From Candidatus Pacearchaeota archaeon CG_4_10_14_0_2_um_filter_35_33 (lineage in GTDB: Archaea > Nanobdellota > Nanobdellia > Pacearchaeales > GW2011-AR1), in assembly GCA_002792635.1 (NCBI GenBank), contig PFOR01000021.1, positions 1 to 36,257 on the forward strand: a DNA stretch of 36,257 nucleotides, given 5' to 3'. Shown piece after piece: positions 28,947 through 36,055 of the stretch. Position 1 is the stretch's first letter. The number at the start of each line of letters is the position of its first letter. Under the pieces are notes generated by a model. That model did not search any database. It worked only from the letters and a program-made list of their open reading frames with translations, and was not told the DNA's origin. The position numbers and the translations under genes are program-made.

Positions 28947-29008
28947 GGCTTCGCCCAAATTTTAATTTTTCTTTCTTTCCCGCCCAAGATAGTGAGAGAT
29001 TGCCCGCG

Positions 29009-29046
29009 GTTGCTTCGCAACAGATAGCTTTTGCCTTCGGCAAAAG
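29009..29046. repeat. Twin-hairpin motif, cassette 4 copy 1
   Basis: GTTGC ttc GCAAC - AGATAGCT - TTTGCC ttc GGCAAA. Confidence 0.6.
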
Positions 29047-29147
29047 AGAAAAACTTCTTTTATCCGACCAACGAGAAAACCAACAAAATGCTTTGCACTT
29101 TGTATAACAATGGATAAAAGGTTCGCTTTGCTCTCCCAAATTTTTCT
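29047..29147. repeat. 5' inside-out attC-like hairpin, cassette 4
   Basis: GAAAAACTTCTTTTATCC GACCAAC ... TATAACAATGGATAAAAGG..CCCAAATTTTTC. Confidence 0.55.
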
Positions 29148-29170
29148 ATTTATTTAGGGGGAGTTCCTAA

Positions 29171-29198
29171 TCCTTCGGATAGATTGTCTGGCTTCGCC
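29171..29198. repeat. Twin-hairpin motif, cassette 4 copy 2 (degenerate)
   Basis: TCC ttc GGA - TAGATTGTC - GGC ttc GCC. Confidence 0.45.
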
Positions 29199-29233
29199 GA
29201 AATGATTATAAGGTTTAAGTTTTTTATTCTCTT

Positions 29234-29971
29234 ATGAAGGAAAAAACTTCTCAAGAAAAATTATTCAATCATATTCTTAGTCTAACTCCAATAATTGAAA
29301 TTGAAGAAAAAGAAGAAGGTTTAACTTATTCTGGAAAGAGAAGAGAATATATTTTAGTTAATAGAAATAAAATTAATTTTCATAATTTTAAAGCACATTT
29401 AGACACAATACAAAAAAGAAATTATCTTAATAATTTTTGTCTTTATGAAATATCAAAAGATTGTGATAACAAGGATAATATTACTAAAAAAGAAGTAGAA
29501 TCATTGGATAAAGAAAAAAATAATTATCTTCCAAATTTTATTATTCAATGCGAATATTTTTTATTCTCAACAAAAACTATTTTTGATACGATATTTAAGA
29601 TAATTAAATATATTTTTCCAAATACAAGACACAAAGGTTTCGGAGAAATTGAAATCTGGCAGAGTGGAGATATGATGAACGATTTAATTTCTGATAATTT
29701 AGATTGGTTTATTGAGTTTAACAATTTAAGAAATAGATTAACACATGACACGATTGCGGGAATTTCTACAAGTATTCAACACAAGGCAAAAGAAGGAACA
29801 ATCACTTATTCAAAGAGAAATTTAAATGTTAGAAAAGATGATGAACAAGGAAGAGATTTATTTCAACTACCTGATTATTTTGAAAAATGTTTTTCTAAAA
29901 CAAATAAAGTAATAAAGAATTTTTACGAGCTTTTACTAAAACAAAAAATAGAAGGAAACTCTATTTCTTAA
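29234..29971 (+). CDS. Putative HEPN-like protein (cassette 4)
   Basis: 245 aa; helical C-terminal half with RNRLTH (R-x4-H) in FIEFNNLRNRLTHDTIAG. Confidence 0.45.
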   Translation: MKEKTSQEKLFNHILSLTPIIEIEEKEEGLTYSGKRREYILVNRNKINFHNFKAHLDTIQKRNYLNNFCLYEISKDCDNKDNITKKEVESLDKEKNNYLPNFIIQCEYFLFSTKTIFDTIFKIIKYIFPNTRHKGFGEIEIWQSGDMMNDLISDNLDWFIEFNNLRNRLTHDTIAGISTSIQHKAKEGTITYSKRNLNVRKDDEQGRDLFQLPDYFEKCFSKTNKVIKNFYELLLKQKIEGNSIS

Positions 29972-30233
29972 CTAATTCCTTCGAAACTTTTTCTCCTTCT
30001 TTCGTTCTCTTGTAAATTCTTCCAGTTCTATCTTCGGGATTTACAACCTCAACTAACTTTTTTTCTTTCAATTCAGACAAGGCACGAGAAACAAGATTAA
30101 AGTATGTGTTGCTGTTACTTTTGTAAATTTTCATAACTAATTCAGAAGGCATCATAGGTTTATCTAAATTCATAAAAATTTCTTTACGATTTTTCCCTCT
30201 TTTTATGAAACCTATTGCTTTTAGCAATTCCAT
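29961..30233 (-). CDS. Small winged-helix transcriptional regulator (cassette 4)
   Basis: Near-identical to 25246..25512. Confidence 0.8.
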   Translation of the reverse strand: MELLKAIGFIKRGKNRKEIFMNLDKPMMPSELVMKIYKSNSNTYFNLVSRALSELKEKKLVEVVNPEDRTGRIYKRTKEGEKVSKELVKK

Positions 30234-30235
30234 AG

Positions 30236-30290
30236 CAATCTATAAGCAATTTGGCTTAAGAAACAAATTCAACAATCTATTAGCAAATTG
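30236..30290. promoter_or_regulatory. Paired operator direct repeat in divergent promoter, cassette 4
   Basis: CAATCTATAAGCAATTTG (30236-30253) and CAATCTATTAGCAAATTG (30273-30290), same as cassette 2. Confidence 0.65.
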
Positions 30291-30340
30291 TGAGCGAAAA
30301 AAGAAAGGTTTTTAAAGGAGTCATTGTATTTTATTTCATT

Positions 30341-31114
30341 ATGGGACATCACCAAGTATCTTCAATTGAAAGAAAGTTTTCAACAACGCTTCTTTTATCA
30401 TTATTTCTTGGATGGCTTGGCGTGGATAGATTTTATTTAGGTCAAGGTGTTGTGGGTTTCTTTAAGTTAATAACTCTTGGTGGTTTTGGAATATGGTATC
30501 TTATTGATGTATTCGTCATTGCAAGCAAAAGCACAAGATGGGTAAAATATGAAAAAGAAGATGGTTGGATTAGCAAGCATCCATATTATACGATTGGAAT
30601 TTTCTTTGGAGCTATTATAATCCTTTCAATGATTTCTAATTTGGGTTCAGATAATTCCTCAAATATTGAAACAAATACAAATTCTGGAAACTCTCTTCCT
30701 ACCGAAAATGGACTTCCTGTTTACTCTGTTGGAGATGAAGTAATAGTTGAAGATTTCAAATATATTCTCCATGGGGTTGAAACAAAATCCGAAATTGAAG
30801 GATACTTTAGTAATGAAAAAGCAGATGGAGTATTCTTAATAATTGATTTAACGATGGAAAACATAGGAAATACGGCGGAATATCTTAATGATGAAATTTA
30901 TATCGTAGATGATAGAGGTAGAGAATTTGAAGAAGACACTGATGCGAAATATAAATTGGATGATAGCGAGCGTTTTGGTTCATTAGATAAAATTAATCCG
31001 GGTTTATCAAAAAGAGGTAAAATGGTTTTTGATGTCCCGGCAGATATTAAGGGAAAGGTCGGAATAAAAAAGAGTATCTGGTCATCTGATTTTAGTGTAT
31101 TTATTTCTTGGTAA
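30341..31114 (+). CDS. TM2-domain plus DUF4352-like protein (cassette 4)
   Basis: LLSLFLGWLGVDRFYLGQGVVGFFKLITLGGFGIWYLIDVF (TM2); C-terminal VGDEVIVEDFKYILHGVETKSEI...KADGVFLIIDLTMENIGNTAEYL; ATG start MGHHQ preferred over supplied GTG start. Confidence 0.8.
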   Translation: MGHHQVSSIERKFSTTLLLSLFLGWLGVDRFYLGQGVVGFFKLITLGGFGIWYLIDVFVIASKSTRWVKYEKEDGWISKHPYYTIGIFFGAIIILSMISNLGSDNSSNIETNTNSGNSLPTENGLPVYSVGDEVIVEDFKYILHGVETKSEIEGYFSNEKADGVFLIIDLTMENIGNTAEYLNDEIYIVDDRGREFEEDTDAKYKLDDSERFGSLDKINPGLSKRGKMVFDVPADIKGKVGIKKSIWSSDFSVFISW

Positions 31115-31309
31115 AATCTTCTTTTAAAAAAAGAAGCAAAATAACGGAACTCCCCCATCTTCTTTTTTAGAAAAAAAGAAGCAAAAAGCGGGCGGGCAAT
31201 CTCTCAAAATTAAATGGTCGTAGTAACCATCCTCCTCCCCCACCCTGAAAGAAAAATTAAAACTCACGAGGTCGCTTCTTGCTCCACTCGTGCCTCACTT
31301 CGTTCGGTC

Positions 31310-31482
31310 AAGCAACAGCAGATTAAGAGGTAATTTCTTTTTGCTTTCGCAAATCGGCTTCGTGCCGACCAGAAATTAGCCCAAATGTCAATCCAGCTCT
31401 CAAAAATTTCTCAGCTCGTCATTTCATTCCAGAGGATAAATTTTTGGAGGGATTGCCACTTCTCTTAATCCCGATGTTAGTT
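31310..31482. repeat. attC-like site D
   Basis: R'' AAGCAAC, GATTAAGAG ... CTCTTAATC, R' GTTAGTT. Confidence 0.75.
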
Positions 31483-31544
31483 TCAATTAAATCGGACTTT
31501 GAAATCCCCTGACCACCCGCCCCTAAAGAGGAGGATTCGCCGTC

Positions 31545-31573
31545 GTCCTTCGGACAAATAGTCTGCTTCGCAG
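31545..31573. repeat. Twin-hairpin motif, cassette 5
   Basis: GTCC ttc GGAC - AAATAGTC - TGC ttc GCA. Confidence 0.6.
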
Positions 31574-31580
31574 AAAGTAA

Positions 31581-31691
31581 AAACCGAAAAATACTTCTTT
31601 TATCGGACCAAAAAAACGGCTATGAAATGCTTCACACTTCATCTAACAGACGATAAAAGATTTCACTTCGTTACACCCAAATATTTTTCTT
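31581..31691. repeat. 5' inside-out attC-like hairpin, cassette 5
   Basis: ACTTCTTTTATCG ... CATCTAACAGACGATAAAAG..CACTTCGTTACACCCAAATATTTTTC. Confidence 0.55.
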
Positions 31692-31741
31692 GTTTTTTAT
31701 TGGGGGCACTTTTCTAAAAAGAAAAAAAGAAAAAAATAAAA

Positions 31742-32479
31742 TTAAGCTAATTCTGCATCAATTATTTGCTTAAATGCACTAAATGGCTGTGCTCCACTTA
31801 ATGGTTTTCCATTAATTATGAAGTAAGGCGTTCCTTGTCCGCCTGCGGAAGTTGCATCAGCTAAATCTTTCTGAACCTCGCTTTTGAATTTTCCAGAATC
31901 AAGACAGCTACTTATATCATAACCAATATCTTTAGCCCATTTCTTTAGTTCTGTTGTTCCAAATTGAGCTGTTCCTTGTACGGGCCCTTTTATCGGGTCT
32001 CCACCATCAAGTATATTTCCTTCTTGAAAGATTTTATCATGCATTTTAAAGTATGCTTCATCTCCGCCTTTCTCTCTTACACACTCGGCAGCCTCAGCCG
32101 CTGGTTGTGCAGCCGGATGAATACTTGTCAATGGGAAATCTCTATAGACAAATTTAACTTTTCCTGTATCAATATATTCAGATTTTATTAATGGTAAAGT
32201 TTCTGTCCAGAATTTCCTACAGAATGGACACTGATAATCACTAAACTCAATTATCTCTACAGGTGCATTTTCATCTCCTAAAAATGCATCATCATCTGCA
32301 CTCGCCTCAACCTGTGAGGGTTGTGAAGGTAATTGTGTCGGCTGTTGTGCAGCTTGCCCTGTTGTTCCATTGCCCCCAGTAAAAACAAAAAATGCCCCAA
32401 CTACCAATATGGCTAAAAGTAAAAAAGTGCTATATTTCCATAATGCGTCTTTTCTTATTGTTAAAGTTGCTTCACTCAT
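31742..32479 (-). CDS. DsbA-family thiol-disulfide oxidoreductase (cassette 5)
   Basis: IIEFSDYQCPFCRKFWTETLPLI...VKFVYRDFPLTSIHPAAQPAAEAAEC...GTPYFIINGKPLSGAQP. Confidence 0.85.
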   Translation of the reverse strand: MSEATLTIRKDALWKYSTFLLLAILVVGAFFVFTGGNGTTGQAAQQPTQLPSQPSQVEASADDDAFLGDENAPVEIIEFSDYQCPFCRKFWTETLPLIKSEYIDTGKVKFVYRDFPLTSIHPAAQPAAEAAECVREKGGDEAYFKMHDKIFQEGNILDGGDPIKGPVQGTAQFGTTELKKWAKDIGYDISSCLDSGKFKSEVQKDLADATSAGGQGTPYFIINGKPLSGAQPFSAFKQIIDAELA

Positions 32480-32500
32480 TTTATACCTCCTTTCATTTTT

Positions 32501-33112
32501 CTAAGTATGACCATGTCCTCCCCCTTCAACGTGCCCACTTCCTCCGCAAGCATCAGAGATGTCCCAAACTTCTGCTATTTGTTCAGAAGTAAAGTTTTCC
32601 TCAACTATTAGATACTTAGCCAAACCTTCATAAGCATACCAATGCCAACATTTACAGCAACAAGGTCCGCCTTCATGAGATAATCCTGTTGCTTCATCAT
32701 AAATGACTTGTTGTTCATTTGATAAAACAATTTCTTTTTGATAACTCAATAATTCCTGAGCAGATTCAACTGACACATCATAAGGGTCAGACGGAATTTT
32801 TTCATATTTTGAATATTTCTTTAATGCTTCTATTTGTTCAGTATATCTATGAAAATTCATTGGTCCACAACACGAACCTTGAATTCTTTGGTCTGGAGAT
32901 TTTGAAGCAACATAATTAAAAGTTCCGCCACATAAATTTGTATTTGCCTTGCTTAAAACTGCAAATTTAGCTTCCAATTCTTTCACATCTGCATCCTGAT
33001 TTGTTGTATAAACAGAAGTTCTGGAATAACTAAAAACAATCAGCCCCACCAAGACTATTACAGCTAATGAAATAAACAATGTTCTCTTTTTTATCTTAAT
33101 TTCTTTACTCAT
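32501..33112 (-). CDS. Secreted Cys-rich protein, possible metal-binding (cassette 5)
   Basis: N-terminal TM; CCGPMNFHRY, GGPCCCKCWHWYAYEGLAKYLI, SDACGGSGHVEGGGHGHT. Confidence 0.65.
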   Translation of the reverse strand: MSKEIKIKKRTLFISLAVIVLVGLIVFSYSRTSVYTTNQDADVKELEAKFAVLSKANTNLCGGTFNYVASKSPDQRIQGSCCGPMNFHRYTEQIEALKKYSKYEKIPSDPYDVSVESAQELLSYQKEIVLSNEQQVIYDEATGLSHEGGPCCCKCWHWYAYEGLAKYLIVEENFTSEQIAEVWDISDACGGSGHVEGGGHGHT

Positions 33113-33151
33113 AATAAAAATATGTTAAAAATACAGCTTATAAGTATAACG

Positions 33152-33180
33152 TGAAACTAGTTCTACTGCCTGAAACTAGT
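33152..33180. promoter_or_regulatory. Operator-like direct repeat near promoter of 32501..33112
   Basis: TGAAACTAGT at 33152-33161 and 33171-33180, adjacent to TATA-like TTATACTTATAAG (minus strand). Confidence 0.55.
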
Positions 33181-33181
33181 C

Positions 33182-33676
33182 CTATTTCAACAAAATAATG
33201 TTAGTCATCCCTCTTCTTTTTCTTTCAACAATTTCTAACCTTTCTAATTTATCTAAAATTCTTGAAACTTTTGATTTTGGCATATTAAATTTTTCAACAA
33301 TATTGCTTTGATAAACCCCTTTATCTTTATTTTCCTTAATAAACAGAAAAATCTCCTTTTCTTCATTATTTAGTTTGGTTAAATCATACTCTTTCTGTTC
33401 AATTAATTTCTCAGCCTTTGTTAAAGTAAGATAAAACCCAATTCCTCCTAAAAAAGCAACCAATAGCCCAATAATAAAAATAAAACCCTCGCTGTTGTTA
33501 TGTTCAATATTAAATGGACACGATTCAATAGAACAAGAAGTTCCTTCCTGTGTACCACAAATTTCAGAACAGCTTTTTAAATTCTGTTGATTTAATATGG
33601 AATTAAAATAAAAGAGCATACCAATTATGACTATGCTAATAATCACAATTGAAATTCCTAAATGTCTTGGTTTCAT
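33182..33676 (-). CDS. Membrane-anchored winged-helix regulator (cassette 5)
   Basis: Two TM segments; wHTH LNNEEKEIFLFIKENKDKGVYQSNIVEKFNMPKSKVSRILDKLERLEIVERKRRG. Confidence 0.75.
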   Translation of the reverse strand: MKPRHLGISIVIISIVIIGMLFYFNSILNQQNLKSCSEICGTQEGTSCSIESCPFNIEHNNSEGFIFIIGLLVAFLGGIGFYLTLTKAEKLIEQKEYDLTKLNNEEKEIFLFIKENKDKGVYQSNIVEKFNMPKSKVSRILDKLERLEIVERKRRGMTNIILLK

Positions 33677-33885
33677 ACAATATAAAATAGATAACTAATT
33701 TATAAATAATACTATTTGAAAAAGTGCCCCATCTTCTTTTTAGAAAAAAGAAGCAAAAAGACGGCGAATCCTCAAATACATTAAGAGTTGATGGTGTTCC
33801 CACCCTCCCAAAGTCCGATTTAACTTTACATTTTTGCCTTCGGCATCGTTGCACTAAAATGTAATCCCTGCAAGTTTTCGGGAGA

Positions 33886-34048
33886 AATGAACAGCAGATT
33901 AAGCGGTTACTTCGCCTTGCAGGCTCATTCACCCATATTTTTGCTACGCAAAAACACTCGAGTGTTCCGCAATTTTTCCAGCTCTGTTTCACGAGGGAAA
34001 AATTTCTACACCTCGAGCCTTTCAGGTCTTTTAATCGCGATGTTAGGC
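33886..34048. repeat. attC-like site E
   Basis: R'' AATGAAC, AACAGCAGATTAAG ... TTAATCGCGATGTT, R' GTTAGGC (fits GTTRRRY). Confidence 0.75.
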
Positions 34049-34121
34049 GACATATTACTCGGTGGGCTCGAAAACAATTACGAATATTTTTCTTTCAGAA
34101 AAATTAGGGGGTCGGCTCGAA

Positions 34122-34163
34122 GTCGCTCACGCGACAGATAGCTGAAAATCTGTGGATTTTCAG
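34122..34163. repeat. Twin-hairpin motif, cassette 6 copy 1
   Basis: GTCGC tcac GCGAC - AGATAGCT - GAAAATC tgtg GATTTTC. Confidence 0.6.
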
Positions 34164-34167
34164 ATTA

Positions 34168-34287
34168 TAAAAACAGAAAAATACTTCTCTTATCGAACCA
34201 ACGAGAGAACTCACGAAATTAAAAATTTCGTCTAACAAACGATAAGAGGTTTCACTTCGTTACACCCAAATATTTTTCTTGTTTTTT
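34168..34287. repeat. 5' inside-out attC-like hairpin, cassette 6
   Basis: ACTTCTCTTATCG AACCAACG ... ACGAAAT taaaa ATTTCGT-CTAACAAACGATAAGAGG..CACTTCGTTACACCCAAATATTTTTC. Confidence 0.55.
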
Positions 34288-34301
34288 TGTTGGTGGGCTG
34301 T

Positions 34302-34856
34302 TTAACTAAAAAACTTTTCTACTTCTGTTCTCTTTAATTTTGAAAATTTGTCGCAAGTTTGTTGTAAATGATAAGAAAATTTATTTTCAAATCCAATATT
34401 TTCTACATTCTTACCTTTCTCTTTAACCGCTTGAACAGCAGGCACAAAATCACCATCACTACTTACAAGAATCGCAGTATCGTAAGCGTCATTATAAGAA
34501 AGTTTAACCATATCAACAGCAAGATGAATGTCATCTTCTTTAGCTTCATAAATTATCTTGTTATTTGATTTCTTCTTTTGCATTCTACATAGGACAAAAG
34601 AGAAATTAGGAATTCTTTGTATTTTGTCAAAAAATCTCTGTTGCTTAATATATGCTTTTTCGTCTTTTCTTCTGTCCAAAGGACAATTATAATAATAGAT
34701 TCTTACAAGTTTTCTATCTCTCAATAGATATTTTGTAAATTTCTCAAAATCAAAATCATTTGGCTTTTTTTCAGGAACAAGCTTTTTTACAAGATGATAT
34801 AAATTGCTTCCATCAATAAAGATTATAACTCTCTCAATACCGCTTTTATCTTCCAT
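34302..34856 (-). CDS. NYN-domain (LabA/PIN-like) putative RNase (cassette 6)
   Basis: VIIFIDGSNLYHLVKKL...IYYYNCPLDRRKDEKAYIKQQRFFDKI...EDDIHLAVDMVKLSYNDAYDTAILVSSDGDFVPAVQAVKEKGKNV. Confidence 0.85.
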   Translation of the reverse strand: MEDKSGIERVIIFIDGSNLYHLVKKLVPEKKPNDFDFEKFTKYLLRDRKLVRIYYYNCPLDRRKDEKAYIKQQRFFDKIQRIPNFSFVLCRMQKKKSNNKIIYEAKEDDIHLAVDMVKLSYNDAYDTAILVSSDGDFVPAVQAVKEKGKNVENIGFENKFSYHLQQTCDKFSKLKRTEVEKFFS

Positions 34857-34905
34857 ATAAAACTAACAAAATTCAGCTTAATAAAACTTTAGAAAATAAA
34901 AACCT

Positions 34906-34932
34906 AGGGTTGCAGTGCAAACCTAGGGGGTA
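34906..34932. promoter_or_regulatory. Operator-like direct repeat upstream of NYN gene
   Basis: AACCTAGGG ttgcagtgca AACCTAGGG next to TATA-like CTATATACC (minus strand). Confidence 0.5.
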
Positions 34933-34976
34933 TATAGTAGTACCATAATTCTTTGATTTAAATAACTTTCGGCAGG

Positions 34977-35186
34977 TCATTTTTTCTTCCAGAAGAATCC
35001 AGCTTTACTCTGTAATCTCTCAATTTTCCCTTGTGATTGAAGTTCCATCAAAACTCTATAAAGTGCGTGCCAATTTATCACTTTATCTGCCTTCTTTTGA
35101 AGTTCATCTAAAATTTGATTTGTGCTTTTTATTTCTGTTTTTGAAAGAACAGATAAAATCATTTCATCGTATTTGCTCATATACAA
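34977..35186 (-). CDS. Small winged-helix/helix-turn-helix protein (cassette 6)
   Basis: 69 aa; KYDEMILSVLSKTEIKSTNQILDELQKKADKVINWHALYRVLMELQSQGKIERL. Confidence 0.7.
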   Translation of the reverse strand: MYMSKYDEMILSVLSKTEIKSTNQILDELQKKADKVINWHALYRVLMELQSQGKIERLQSKAGFFWKKK

Positions 35187-35279
35187 ATGATTGTATCAAA
35201 CCTTTTTAGTAGAATATCCAAACATTTATACTAAAGTTATAGAAAGCTTTATAAGTATATTGTCTCTAATAATCTTATT

Positions 35280-35879
35280 ATGAGTGAGTCAAAGATAAAA
35301 AAAGCTTGGTATAAACGCTGGTGGGCAATAGTTCTTTTCATCTTTATTGGGTTGATAGTTTTAGGCGGTTTGTTTGGAGATGATTCTTCAAATAGCGGAA
35401 CACAAACCACAACAACCCCCTCAAATAATAACAAGGTTGAAGCACCACAGGAAAAAGTTACAACTTATGCTATTGGAGATTCTATTGATGCAGGGGATTT
35501 TATATGGAAAGTTACAGGCGTTTCCACTACAAGTGAAATTGGTCAAGACATCGCTGGAACTTTCTTCGGTGAAAAAGCAGATGGTCTTTTTGTAATTTTA
35601 GATGTTGAAGTAGAAAATACTGCAAACACAGCTAAATATTTAACAGATTCGTATATAAAATTGGTAGATTCTCAAGGCAGAGAATTTTCATCCAATAGTG
35701 TTGCCGCAATTTACCTTAAACCAGAGGGTTCAGCTTTGATATTTGAGGAAGTAAATCCGGGCATAACAAAGAAAGGAAAAATTGTTTATGATGTTCCACC
35801 AAACGTAAATACCTTCACTGTGAAAATTACTTCAAGTCTTTTCTCAAGTAAGACATATAATTTAGAGATTACAATATAA
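35280..35879 (+). CDS. Single-TM DUF4352-like protein (cassette 6)
   Basis: IGDSIDAGDFIWKVTGVSTTSEIG...EKADGLFVILDVEVENTANTAKYLTDSYIKLVDSQGREF; homologous to C-terminal part of 30341..31114. Confidence 0.8.
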   Translation: MSESKIKKAWYKRWWAIVLFIFIGLIVLGGLFGDDSSNSGTQTTTTPSNNNKVEAPQEKVTTYAIGDSIDAGDFIWKVTGVSTTSEIGQDIAGTFFGEKADGLFVILDVEVENTANTAKYLTDSYIKLVDSQGREFSSNSVAAIYLKPEGSALIFEEVNPGITKKGKIVYDVPPNVNTFTVKITSSLFSSKTYNLEITI

Positions 35880-35895
35880 TACAGCCCCCAACTTA

Positions 35896-35924
35896 GTCCT
35901 TCGGACAAATAGTCTGCTTCGCAG
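35896..35924. repeat. Twin-hairpin motif, cassette 6 copy 2 (3' side)
   Basis: GTCCTTCGGACAAATAGTCTGCTTCGCAG, identical to cassette 5 copy at 31545-31573. Confidence 0.6.
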
Positions 35925-36055
35925 TTATTCTATTAATCAGCGACAATCTGAAATCATTTGGACAGCGTCCCGCCATCCCAGAGTTCACTTTAACTCTAAA
36001 ATTTTGCCTTCGGCATCGTTGCACTAAATTTTAGTCCCTGCAAGTATTCGGGAGA

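Larger units (their letters stand above)
28941..31476. mobile_element. Integron-like cassette 4 (2536 bp)
   Basis: R' GTTGCTT matches R'' AAGCAAC; TIRs TTTTAATTTTTCTTTC (28960-28975)/GAAAGAAAAATTAAAA (31247-31262), GAGAGATTGCCCGC (28994-29007)/GCGGGCAATCTCTC (31192-31205), both perfect. Confidence 0.8.
31477..34042. mobile_element. Integron-like cassette 5 (2566 bp)
   Basis: TIRs TTAAATCGGACTTTG (31487-31501)/CAAAGTCCGATTTAA (33809-33823) and GAGGATTCGCCGTC (31531-31544)/GACGGCGAATCCTC (33760-33773), both perfect; R''/R' not matching. Confidence 0.75.

Noticed and set aside
28651-29139. ORFs 28651..28845 and 28897..29139 (minus)
   Set aside because: Lie entirely in the structured attC/TIR DNA; low-complexity translations without family features.
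33636-34141. ORFs 33636..33992 (minus) and 33887..34141 (plus)
   Set aside because: Overlap attC E and TIR sequences; most likely spurious.
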